Assembly: GCF_001280305.1 (NCBI RefSeq) | Contig: NZ_CP012623.1 | Coordinates: forward strand, 2,852,001 to 2,916,000 | Reading direction: 5' to 3' | DNA from: Hymenobacter sp. DG25A | GTDB lineage: Bacteria; Bacteroidota; Bacteroidia; Cytophagales; Hymenobacteraceae | DNA: 64,000 nt | In this document: piece after piece, positions 49,381 through 56,889 of the stretch | How positions within the stretch are numbered: the stretch's first letter is position 1 | Layout: every line of letters starts with the position of its first letter | Notes under the pieces: generated by a model | The model's database searches: none | Told to the model about the DNA's origin: nothing | Seen by the model: only the letters and a program-made list of their open reading frames with translations | Made by a program: the position numbers and the translations under genes

Positions 49381-50201
49381 TGGATAACTCTCAAATAGCG
49401 CGTGCGAGTCTTAATGATCTTGTATTTGAGGGCCGCAATAAAGCCTACGGGGCTTATGTGCTGCGCCGCCTGTACAACCGTCACGTCACGCGCGCCCTTC
49501 TCATCGCCGTTGCTCTGTTTGCCCTGTTGGTATTTATCCCAACCATTGCCCGCATGTTTAGCAGCAATGAGGTAAACGATGACGAGAAGATGCTGAAGGA
49601 AAACGTCCTGATGGAAGCACCTCCTCTGGACCAAACCAAACCACCACCACCACCGCCGCCACCAGACGCGCCGCCGCCACCACCACCCAAGCTTTCTACC
49701 ATTAAATTCACGCCTCCGGTAGTGAAGAAAGATGAGGAAGTTCGGAAAGTGGAGGAAATTCCAGATCAGAAGGAGCTGGAAGATAAGGTTGTAGCTACGG
49801 CTACTGTTAAAGGCAATACCGACAACCCCAACTTAGAGGGCTTGGAAGGTGAAGGCAACGCGGTAGTAGCCGAAGTGGTAGATACGAAAGTATATACCTA
49901 TGTAGAGCAGATGCCGGTATTCCCCGGCGGTCAGGAAGCCCTGCTGCAATACATTGGTAAAAACATCAAGTATCCGGCCATGGCGCTGCGCAACCAGATT
50001 GAAGGCAAGGTATTCGTAGCCTTCACCGTAAACCCCGAGGGGCAGGTGCAGGATGTGAAAGTAACTAAGCCCCTGGGCGGTGGTTGCGACGAAGAAGCAG
50101 TGCGTGTTATCAAAACGCTGCCCCGCTTCTCGCCTGGTAAACAGAACGGCCGCGCTGTAAGCGTATCGTTCACCGTACCAGTAACCTTCGCTATCCGATA
50201 G
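49377..50201 (+). CDS. tonB: TonB-family energy transducer 1
   Basis: 274 aa spanning the periplasm. The cytoplasmic N-terminus has LVFEGRNKAYGAYVLRRLY, then one membrane helix (about 40-58). A Pro-rich spacer with two poly-Pro runs (PPPPPPPDAPPPPPPK, about 87-102) follows. The C-terminal TonB domain reads YPAMALRNQIEGKVFVAFTV and QDVKVTKPLGGGCDEEAVRVI, then SPGKQNGRAVSVSFTVPVTFAI. It should contact the TonB boxes of outer-membrane receptors. It ends at a strong hairpin, so the second TonB gene is probably read from another promoter or by readthrough. Confidence 0.93.
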   Translation: MMDNSQIARASLNDLVFEGRNKAYGAYVLRRLYNRHVTRALLIAVALFALLVFIPTIARMFSSNEVNDDEKMLKENVLMEAPPLDQTKPPPPPPPPDAPPPPPPKLSTIKFTPPVVKKDEEVRKVEEIPDQKELEDKVVATATVKGNTDNPNLEGLEGEGNAVVAEVVDTKVYTYVEQMPVFPGGQEALLQYIGKNIKYPAMALRNQIEGKVFVAFTVNPEGQVQDVKVTKPLGGGCDEEAVRVIKTLPRFSPGKQNGRAVSVSFTVPVTFAIR

Positions 50202-50224
50202 TAAAAGGCTTTTATAGCCACTTG

Positions 50225-50262
50225 AAAAACCGTCCCGGGCTTTTGTCCGGGACGGTTTTTTA
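50225..50262 (+). terminator. Terminator between the two tonB genes
   Basis: aaaccgtcccgg / ccgggacggttt, T-run tail. It closes exbB-exbD-exbD-tonB. Confidence 0.85.
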
Positions 50263-50407
50263 TTTTTAAAAATATAGCGCGGCATGCATACTATATGGAA
50301 TACAGCAGCCGTTTTGTTGATGAAAGCCGGGCAGTAGGCACTGTGGAAAATGGATGGCTTGGGTAATACGCGTCGAGGACCTTTGCTCACCTTTAACCCA
50401 TACCGCC

Positions 50408-51217
50408 ATGAACACCGCACAATTGCAGACTGCGTCTCTGGACGACATGATTTTTGAGGGCCGTAACAAAGTCTACGGCGCCTACCTGCTCCGGCGCTTG
50501 TACAACCGCCACCTGGCTACGGCCATTACCCTGGCCACTGCCCTGTTTGCCTTGCTGATTGCCACGCCTTTGGTGGTGCACTACCTGTTTCCTCCCGTTG
50601 TGGTAGTGCCCGAGCTTACCGCTCCGGATAAAGTAATTGACCTGCTACACTACGCAGAGCCTAAAAGCCCACCGGCCGCCAGTGCGCAGCCCATTGTGCG
50701 CCCACAGCAGGATATACCAACCAAAGTGGTAAAAACGCTAACGAAAGCTGTACCACCAGTAGCCGACCAACCGGTGGCCCCAACGCCGGACGGCCCATCT
50801 GGAAGCGTCTCGGGAACGGTAGCTACTGATTCTGGTGCTGGTACCGGCAGCAGCGGTGGTATCGACTCTGGTAGCGTTACGGCGCCGGCTGCGCCGCCCG
50901 CCAAGCCTTTTGTTTATGCGGAAGTAATGCCGGAGTTTGCCGGCGGCCAGAAGGCTCTCCAGGCCTATTTGCAGCGCCATCTGCGCTTTCCTTCTCAGGC
51001 CATCCAGAATCAGGTATCGGGGCGCGTATATGTGGCTTTCACGGTGGAGGTTGATGGGGGTATTTCAGATGTGGAAATAGTAAAGGGCCTGGGCTACGGT
51101 ACCGGCGAAGAAGCAGAGCGCGTGGTGCGCTCCATGCCGGACTGGACGCCCGGTCGGCAGAACGGACAGAATGTGGCTGTGCGCTACACGCTTCCCATTA
51201 CCTTTCAACTTGAATAA
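50408..51217 (+). CDS. TonB-family energy transducer 2 (paralogue)
   Basis: 269 aa from the ATG at 50408. The N-terminal motif MIFEGRNKVYGAYLLRRLY is nearly identical to that of the first TonB, followed by a membrane helix (about 38-60). The spacer is Pro/Ala/Gly/Ser-rich but lacks the poly-Pro runs (GSVSGTVATDSGAGTGSSGG). The C-terminal TonB domain is complete (RFPSQAIQNQVSGRVYVAFTV... TPGRQNGQNVAVRYTLPITFQL). It probably serves a different receptor set or a shorter reach. It is flanked by terminators on both sides, so it is an independent unit. Confidence 0.9.
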   Translation: MNTAQLQTASLDDMIFEGRNKVYGAYLLRRLYNRHLATAITLATALFALLIATPLVVHYLFPPVVVVPELTAPDKVIDLLHYAEPKSPPAASAQPIVRPQQDIPTKVVKTLTKAVPPVADQPVAPTPDGPSGSVSGTVATDSGAGTGSSGGIDSGSVTAPAAPPAKPFVYAEVMPEFAGGQKALQAYLQRHLRFPSQAIQNQVSGRVYVAFTVEVDGGISDVEIVKGLGYGTGEEAERVVRSMPDWTPGRQNGQNVAVRYTLPITFQLE

Positions 51218-51240
51218 GCCTTATTACAACCGTTCCAAGT

Positions 51241-51285
51241 GAAAGCAGGCTATTCCGGAGTCTCCTTCGGAGTAGCCTGCTTTTT
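51241..51285 (+). terminator. Terminator after tonB2
   Basis: aaagcaggctattccggag paired with ctccttcggagtagcctgc and a T-rich tail. Confidence 0.8.
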
Positions 51286-51393
51286 CACGCTAAATAGACT
51301 TGTTCTTATATAGTACGTTGTAGGGGTAAACCATCTGGTTACTTTTACACGTTTAACAGTAGTATTGGCCCATTCCGCGCTTTATTCTTTTCT

Positions 51394-51642
51394 ATGCTAG
51401 AACGCCCACCCACCAACGAGCGGCTACGCCCGCGTGGCAACCGCAACTTCAGCCAGTATTTCGTACTGGTAATGGCAGTGGTATATATGGGCCTGGGGCT
51501 GTACCTGCTCCTGAGCTCCGTTACGATCTTCACTCTCCCTTCTACTCCCCGCCGGATTCTGGGCGCTCTTTTCGTATTCTACGGAATCGTTAGATTTGTT
51601 CGCACCTATCGGCAACATTTAAGGCAATCCAATGATGAATAG
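51394..51642 (+). CDS. Small two-helix membrane protein
   Basis: 82 aa. A basic, polar N-terminus (ERPPTNERLRPRGNRNF) precedes two hydrophobic segments (about 24-44, YFVLVMAVVYMGLGLYLLLS; about 53-68). The loop between them is short. It overlaps the start of the PstS-like gene by 11 bp and so is translated with it. No family recognised. Its constant place next to the PstS-like and TPR genes in this locus suggests a shared role. Confidence 0.7.
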   Translation: MLERPPTNERLRPRGNRNFSQYFVLVMAVVYMGLGLYLLLSSVTIFTLPSTPRRILGALFVFYGIVRFVRTYRQHLRQSNDE

Positions 51643-52603
51643 TCCTACTTCGCTGCGGACCATGGGCATGGCCCTGGCAGCTGGCTTTTGTTTGCTGGCG
51701 GGCTGTAATCAGGGTGGGCCCTCGGGGGCAGCCAATGATGATACTGCTACGAGTGGCAGTGTGGCCATTGCCGTAGATGCCACGTTTGAGCCCATTGTGA
51801 AGTCGCAGGTTGATACCTTTCACAAGCTCTATCAGTACGCCAAGATCAGCGCCCGTTATGAACCGGAGGCCGACGCCATGCGCGACCTGCTGAACGATAA
51901 AGTGCGCTTGGCTGTTGTAACTCGTGAATTGACGGCTGATGAGAAGGCGGCATTTGACCGCCAGAAGTTATTTCCGCGTACCACGCACATTGCCACCGAT
52001 GGCCTGGCCATTATTGTGCACCCCTCCAACCCCGATACGCTCCTGACGATGGAGCAGCTGCGGGATATCTTTAGCGGCCAGACCAAGCAATGGCAGCAGG
52101 TTAACCGGAAAAATAAGCTGGGCGATATTACCGTCGTTTTCGACTCAAATAACTCCAGTACCAGCCGCTACATGCAGGATTCAGTTACGAAAGGCATGCC
52201 ATTGGCTAAAGGCGCCTTCGCCTCCGAGTCAAACCCTGCCCTGCTGGATTACGTTGCTACTCACCCCAAGGCCATTGGCGTAATTGGGGTAAACTGGATT
52301 AGCGACCAGGACGACAAGGAAGTGCGCGGCTTTCTGAAGAAAATACGGGTGGTGGGCCTTAGTACTTCGCCCCGGCCCCAGAAAACCGATGAGTACGTAC
52401 AACCTTACCAAGCCTACTTAGCGTTGAAGACGTATCCCCTGCGCCGCAACGTTTATGTAATCAGCCGGGAAGCCCGCGCCGGACTTGGCACCGGTTTTGC
52501 ATCCTTTGTTGCCGGGACCAAAGGCCAGCTCATAATCCTCAAATCCGGACTGGTACCGGCCATTGGCCAAACGCGCATTGTGAATACAACGCCCAACTAC
52601 TAA
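51632..52603 (+). CDS. PstS-like phosphate-type substrate-binding lipoprotein
   Basis: 323 aa. The lipoprotein signal ends in LLAGC (Cys about 25). The periplasmic binding-protein fold (type II) includes SVAIAVDATFEPIVKSQVDTF, then a helical hinge and the segments AIIVHPSNPDTLLTMEQLRDIFSG and VVFDSNNSSTSRYMQDS, where phosphate-binding residues usually lie. There are no pstCAB permease genes nearby, so it may not act in phosphate uptake. It is embedded in the TonB locus between a small membrane protein and a TPR protein, which suggests a link to TonB or envelope function. Confidence 0.85.
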   Translation: MMNSPTSLRTMGMALAAGFCLLAGCNQGGPSGAANDDTATSGSVAIAVDATFEPIVKSQVDTFHKLYQYAKISARYEPEADAMRDLLNDKVRLAVVTRELTADEKAAFDRQKLFPRTTHIATDGLAIIVHPSNPDTLLTMEQLRDIFSGQTKQWQQVNRKNKLGDITVVFDSNNSSTSRYMQDSVTKGMPLAKGAFASESNPALLDYVATHPKAIGVIGVNWISDQDDKEVRGFLKKIRVVGLSTSPRPQKTDEYVQPYQAYLALKTYPLRRNVYVISREARAGLGTGFASFVAGTKGQLIILKSGLVPAIGQTRIVNTTPNY

Positions 52604-52651
52604 GACTCCCTAGTTCATTTTTCTTACGCTTTTCCACTTAATTTTTCGCAC

Positions 52652-54283
52652 ATGAAGTTCAAGCCCTGGAAGCTCTCGCTCCTCGTTGCCTTGTCTGCTA
52701 CCAGTACTGCTGCTTTTGCACAGGATATTGCTGGCGCTCAAAAAGCCATGAATCTGGAGCGCTATAGCGAAGCCCGTCGTTTGTTGGCACAAGGCCAGTC
52801 GCCGGAAGCCGCCGTTGAGATGGGTCGTTTGTATCTGTTGATGGAGAAGCCGGATTCGGCTGCTTACTTTTTCAATAAAGGCGTAACCAACGCCAAGTCG
52901 CCGCAATCGATGGTTGCCGCTGGTCGGGCATTTCTGGCTCAAGGCAAAAAAGCCGAAGCTGAAATTCAGTTTGACAATGCGGTAAAGGCCTCGAAATCGA
53001 AGGACAAAGAAGTTCTGACGATGATTGGCCAGGCTTATGCCGAGTCAAATGAGAAAGACGTTAAGAAGGCCATTGAATACCTGAACCTGGCTACCAAGCT
53101 CAACAAGAAGGATGACCCACGGGTGATGGTTCTGCTGGGCGACATCTACCTGAAGCAGGAAAATGGCGGCGGTGATGCCATGAACGCTTATGAGCGCGCT
53201 ACGCTGGCCGACCCCAACAACGTACTGGCTTATTTCCGTAAGGGCCAGCTGAACGTACGCTCGCGCAACTATAATGGTGCCCGTGACGCCTTCCAGAAGG
53301 TTATCAGCATCGACCCCAACTATGCCCCTGCTTACCGGGAGCTGGGTGAGATGTACTACCTGATTGGCAAGTACGACGATGCCCTGAGCACGTTCCAGAA
53401 GTACCGGGACATGGCGGAAAACACGCCCAGCACGCAGGCAAAATATGCATCGTTCCTGTTCCTGACCAAGAAGTACCCCGAGGCTCTCACCGAAATTCAG
53501 AAGATTCTGCAAGCAGATCCGAAGAACGTAACGATGAACCGTCTGCAGGCTTACGCTCTCTATGAAACCGGCCAGAACGATAAGGCCCTGCCGGCCATGG
53601 AGAACTACATGAAGACGACGCCTGCCGATAAGATTATCACGCAGGACTACATCTACCAGGGTAAGATGCTGGCTAAAGCTGGCCGTTCGGAAGAAGGTAT
53701 TGCCATGATTAAGAAGGCAATTGCCGCTGACCCAACGCAGGCCGCTGATTTGCAGAATGACCTGGCGCAGGCGTACATTGCTTCGAAGAACTACCCCATG
53801 GCCATTGCTACCTACCGGGCTAAACTCCAGGGTGGCAAAGGTGAGCTGACGGACAACGTGTACCTGGCTCGTGCCTACGAGTTCAACAAGCAGTACGCAC
53901 AAGCTGACAGCCTCTATGGTGTGATTCTGGCTGCTCGCCCAACCTACGTACCAGGTTACCTGATGCGTGCCCGGGCCAATGCTAACCTGGACCCCGACTC
54001 CAAGCAGGGTACCGCTAAGGCGCACTATGAGAAGTACATTGAGGTAGCTAATGCCAACGACCCTTCGAAGTATACGGAAGGCTTGGTAGAAGCCAACAAG
54101 TACCTGGGCTACTACTACTACCAGAAAGGCGACAAGGCGGCTTCGCTTCCTTACTGGCAGGCTGCTAAGGCTTTGGCCCCGAACGATGCGCAGGCCGCTA
54201 CGGCTATCAATGAGATAACTAAGAAGCCTGCTCCGCGCAAAACCACTACTACCACCAAGAAAACGACTGTTAAGCAGAAGTAA
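52652..54283 (+). CDS. Secreted multi-TPR protein
   Basis: 543 aa. A signal peptide (residues 1-24, ending AFAQ) precedes about ten tetratricopeptide repeats through residue ~520, e.g. NNVLAYFRKGQLNVRSRNY, YAPAYRELGEMYYLIGKYDD and DLAQAYIASKNYPMAIATYR. The tail is Lys/Thr-rich (RKTTTTTKKTTVKQK). Codon use (gct, ggt, cgt, gtt) is clearly biased, suggesting abundant expression. It lies 48 bp after the PstS-like gene in the same transcript and ends at a perfect terminator. It is probably a periplasmic scaffold for the TonB/PstS-like complex; that role is inference. Confidence 0.88.
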   Translation: MKFKPWKLSLLVALSATSTAAFAQDIAGAQKAMNLERYSEARRLLAQGQSPEAAVEMGRLYLLMEKPDSAAYFFNKGVTNAKSPQSMVAAGRAFLAQGKKAEAEIQFDNAVKASKSKDKEVLTMIGQAYAESNEKDVKKAIEYLNLATKLNKKDDPRVMVLLGDIYLKQENGGGDAMNAYERATLADPNNVLAYFRKGQLNVRSRNYNGARDAFQKVISIDPNYAPAYRELGEMYYLIGKYDDALSTFQKYRDMAENTPSTQAKYASFLFLTKKYPEALTEIQKILQADPKNVTMNRLQAYALYETGQNDKALPAMENYMKTTPADKIITQDYIYQGKMLAKAGRSEEGIAMIKKAIAADPTQAADLQNDLAQAYIASKNYPMAIATYRAKLQGGKGELTDNVYLARAYEFNKQYAQADSLYGVILAARPTYVPGYLMRARANANLDPDSKQGTAKAHYEKYIEVANANDPSKYTEGLVEANKYLGYYYYQKGDKAASLPYWQAAKALAPNDAQAATAINEITKKPAPRKTTTTTKKTTVKQK

Positions 54284-54296
54284 TCTTAAGGTTCAT

Positions 54297-54330
54297 AAAA
54301 AAGCCCGCTACCATGGTAGCGGGCTTTTTT
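54297..54330. terminator. Perfect palindromic terminator
   Basis: aaaaaagcccgctacca / tggtagcgggctttttt: a 34-bp palindrome. It ends the TonB/TPR run and can also serve the convergent rluD gene. Confidence 0.9.
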
Positions 54331-54348
54331 TATGGCCTTATAGCAAGG

Positions 54349-55398
54349 CTAGGCTGATTCATTGGCGTACTTTTCCCATTCGGCCAGGGCGGCGGCGAAG
54401 TCGGCGGGCAACTCTACTTCCTGCTGAATGAGGGCGCCCGTTACCGGATGCACGAACCCCAGAGATTTGGCATGCAGCGCCTGCCGGGGCATCAGGGCCA
54501 TTACTTTCTCCGCAAATGCCTTGTAGGTGCCGGTACGCTGCCCGTAGAGCACCTTATCCCCGCCATAGGTGGCATCAGAGAACAGCGGGTGACCAATGTG
54601 CTTCATATGCACTCTGATCTGGTGCGTGCGCCCGGTTTCCAGGTTACACTGCACCAGCGAGACATGCCGGAACGTGCGTAGCACTTTATAATGGGTAACG
54701 GCATGCTTGCCCTGGTCCCCCTCGGGGAAAACGGCTTGCACTTTACGGTCCTTCACGCTGCGGCCAATATGGCTTCGTACGGTGCCTTCTGTTTCTTTGG
54801 GTATTCCCCATACCAGCGCCAGATAAGTGCGCTCAATGGTATGGTGGAAGAATTGCTGGGACAGGTGCGTCATGGCCCATTCGGTCTTACCAATTACCAA
54901 CAGACCGGAAGTATCTTTATCGATGCGGTGCACCAGGCCCGGGCGTATCTCGCCGTTGCGGCCCGTAGGCAGGTTCCGGAAATGATAGGCCAGCCCATTA
55001 ACCAGGGTGCCCTGCCAGTTGCCGAAGGCGGGGTGCACCACCATGCCGGCCGGCTTATTCACCAGCAGCACCGATTCGTCTTCGTAGCGAATGTCCAAAT
55101 CCATGGGCTCGGGCGTCACCTTTACTTCCCGCGGGGGCTCGGGCAGCGTGATGGTGATGACATCGAGCGGCTTGACACGGTAATTGGCTTTGGCTGACTT
55201 GTCGTTTACCTGAACCGCTTCGGCTTTAATGGCATTCTGAATTTTGGTGCGCGACGCATTAGGCAGCCGGTTCATCAGAAACTTATCGAGCCGCAGCAGC
55301 TCCTGCCCGCGGTCGGCGCGAATGCGGTGGTGCTCATACAGTTCGTCACTGGTTTCCAGGTCGTCGGACTCGAATTTTTCGTCAGCTAAATCAATCAT
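54349..55398 (-). CDS. RluA/RluD-family rRNA pseudouridine synthase
   Basis: 349 aa from the ATG at 55398. The open frame extends much further upstream but has no conservation there. An S4 RNA-binding domain (about 30-90, LRLDKFLMNRLPNASRTKIQNAI, VQVNDKSAK, NYRVKPLDVITI) precedes the catalytic domain. The catalytic Asp is in VHRIDKDTSGLLV. The segments RTYLALVWG, LETGRTHQIRVHMKHIGHPLFSD and HAKSLGFVHPVTG are typical RluD. The target uridine cannot be assigned; RluD-like enzymes modify 23S rRNA. It is followed (minus strand) by the shared terminator at 54297. Confidence 0.92.
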   Translation of the reverse strand: MIDLADEKFESDDLETSDELYEHHRIRADRGQELLRLDKFLMNRLPNASRTKIQNAIKAEAVQVNDKSAKANYRVKPLDVITITLPEPPREVKVTPEPMDLDIRYEDESVLLVNKPAGMVVHPAFGNWQGTLVNGLAYHFRNLPTGRNGEIRPGLVHRIDKDTSGLLVIGKTEWAMTHLSQQFFHHTIERTYLALVWGIPKETEGTVRSHIGRSVKDRKVQAVFPEGDQGKHAVTHYKVLRTFRHVSLVQCNLETGRTHQIRVHMKHIGHPLFSDATYGGDKVLYGQRTGTYKAFAEKVMALMPRQALHAKSLGFVHPVTGALIQQEVELPADFAAALAEWEKYANESA

Positions 55399-55437
55399 AA
55401 GGGGTACAGAGCCGCAAAGGGTAAGCGCAAACAAACA

Positions 55438-55468
55438 AGAAAGCCGGAACCTTGGGTTCCGGCTTTCT
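55438..55468 (-). terminator. Terminator of the envelope operon
   Basis: agaaagccggaacc / ggttccggctttct, loop ttg. It lies just after the second OmpH gene on the minus strand. Confidence 0.85.
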
Positions 55469-55492
55469 GCAAAGCTACTGCGTGGAGGCAGA

Positions 55493-56140
55493 TTAGTTCT
55501 TTTTCGTCTTGGTTTTGGTCTTGCCAGCAGCGGGAGCCGGTGTAGCGGCTGCGGGCTTGGCAGCGGCAGGAGCCGCAGCAGCAGGAGCTGCATTGGGGTC
55601 AATACCCATTTTTTTCAACACCAGATCCGAGATGTCGCCATCCTTGGGGCCGTGCAGCAGAATAGGCGTAGTGCCGTAGCCGGCATCGGAGTTGAACACA
55701 TAGGCATAGCCATTCTCATCTGCTACCAGATCAATGGTCTTTTGCAGCTTGTCCAGTACGGGCTTCAGCAGGGTTTGCTGCTTCTGCTGAATGGAAGCAT
55801 CAGCATTGCGCTGGAACTCCTGGATGGACTGCTGCAGGTTCTGCAACTCCTTCTCTTTGTCGGCGCGTACTACGTCCGTCATGGTGGAAGCCCCTTTCTG
55901 GTAGGCTTCGCCTTTGGTCTGGAACTCGGTGTATTTGGCTTTCAGCTGGTTTTCCAGCTGGGTGCTGTAGTCTTTCAGCTGCGACTCTACCTGCTTGCTC
56001 TCGGGCATTTTGCTCAGCACATAGTCTACGTTGGTGTAGCCAATTTTTTGCGGAGCCGTTTGGGCGATAGAAGCAGTAGCGGAAGCAACCATTAAGGCCG
56101 CAGCCGCCAGCATCAGACGAATTTTAGGAAATGCGTTCAT
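55493..56140 (-). CDS. OmpH/Skp-family periplasmic chaperone 2
   Basis: 215 aa from the ATG at 56140. A signal peptide (about 1-27) precedes the OmpH/Skp coiled-coil fold (about 28-165): KIGYTNVDYVLSKMPESKQVESQLKDY, then a long Gln/Lys/Glu helix and SDAGYGTTPILL. The C-terminal tail is an Ala/Pro/Lys-rich low-complexity extension (AAPAAAAPAAAKPAAATPAP, ending TKTKTKKN). Skp proteins ferry unfolded barrels to BamA. It is the second of two tandem OmpH genes after bamA. Confidence 0.9.
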   Translation of the reverse strand: MNAFPKIRLMLAAAALMVASATASIAQTAPQKIGYTNVDYVLSKMPESKQVESQLKDYSTQLENQLKAKYTEFQTKGEAYQKGASTMTDVVRADKEKELQNLQQSIQEFQRNADASIQQKQQTLLKPVLDKLQKTIDLVADENGYAYVFNSDAGYGTTPILLHGPKDGDISDLVLKKMGIDPNAAPAAAAPAAAKPAAATPAPAAGKTKTKTKKN

Positions 56141-56178
56141 TCGAAGGGAAAGGAAATTTCTAAAGTGAGAGAGCAAAG

Positions 56179-56859
56179 TTAATTTTTTCGGCCACTTGAG
56201 CGTGGCGCGGGCTTAGTGGTTTTGGGAGCCGGCGTGGCGGGCTTGGCATTATCCTGCTCGCTGCCCGGCTCATCTGAGGCGGGCGTGGCCGGTGTGGTAA
56301 CGGTACGCACGGCCCCTTTCTGCCCGGGTTGGTTGCGTTCCTCGGAACCCAGTCCCAACTCTTCCAACACAAATTCTGTGTAATCGTGCGTTGGGTTGGT
56401 ATAGAGCATGGTCAGGTCACCGGCTTTATCGAAGACAATGGCCAGCTGCTTTTTCTTGGCCACCTTCTCAATGGCTTCAAATACCTTGTCCTGCACCGGT
56501 TTGGTCAGCTCCTGGCGCTTTTTAAACAGGGTGCCTTCGAAGCCAAAAATTTTATTCTGGTACGCCTTGATGTCCTGCTCTTTTTTCAGAATCTCATCCT
56601 GGCGCTTCTTTTTCATCGGCTCCGTCAGCAGAACTTCTTCTGCCTGATAAGCGCGATACATCTTGTCGAGGTCCTTGCGCATCGACTCAATATCCTTCTG
56701 CCAGTTCTGGGACAGGGTATTAAGCTCCTGCTGCGCGGCGCCATACTCCGGCATCTTACTCATGATGTACTCCGAGTCGACGTAGCCGAATTTCTGGGCC
56801 CAGGCTGCCGGAACGGCCAGCAGGAGCAGCAGTGGCAGCAAACACACTAGTTTTTTCAT
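56179..56859 (-). CDS. OmpH/Skp-family periplasmic chaperone 1
   Basis: 226 aa. A signal peptide (1-21, ending AWAQ) precedes KFGYVDSEYIMSKMPEYGAAQ and a long helical coiled coil (KDIESMRKDLDKMYRAYQAEE, MKKKRQDEILKKEQDIKAYQ). It continues through a Skp-like end (YTEFVLEELGLG) into a Pro/Ala/Ser/Thr tail. It is 38 bp upstream of the second OmpH and 30 bp downstream of bamA. Expected to be a periplasmic chaperone for outer-membrane proteins. Confidence 0.92.
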   Translation of the reverse strand: MKKLVCLLPLLLLLAVPAAWAQKFGYVDSEYIMSKMPEYGAAQQELNTLSQNWQKDIESMRKDLDKMYRAYQAEEVLLTEPMKKKRQDEILKKEQDIKAYQNKIFGFEGTLFKKRQELTKPVQDKVFEAIEKVAKKKQLAIVFDKAGDLTMLYTNPTHDYTEFVLEELGLGSEERNQPGQKGAVRTVTTPATPASDEPGSEQDNAKPATPAPKTTKPAPRSSGRKN

Positions 56860-56889
56860 GCGGAATACCGTGCTGAGCGGCCCGGCAGA

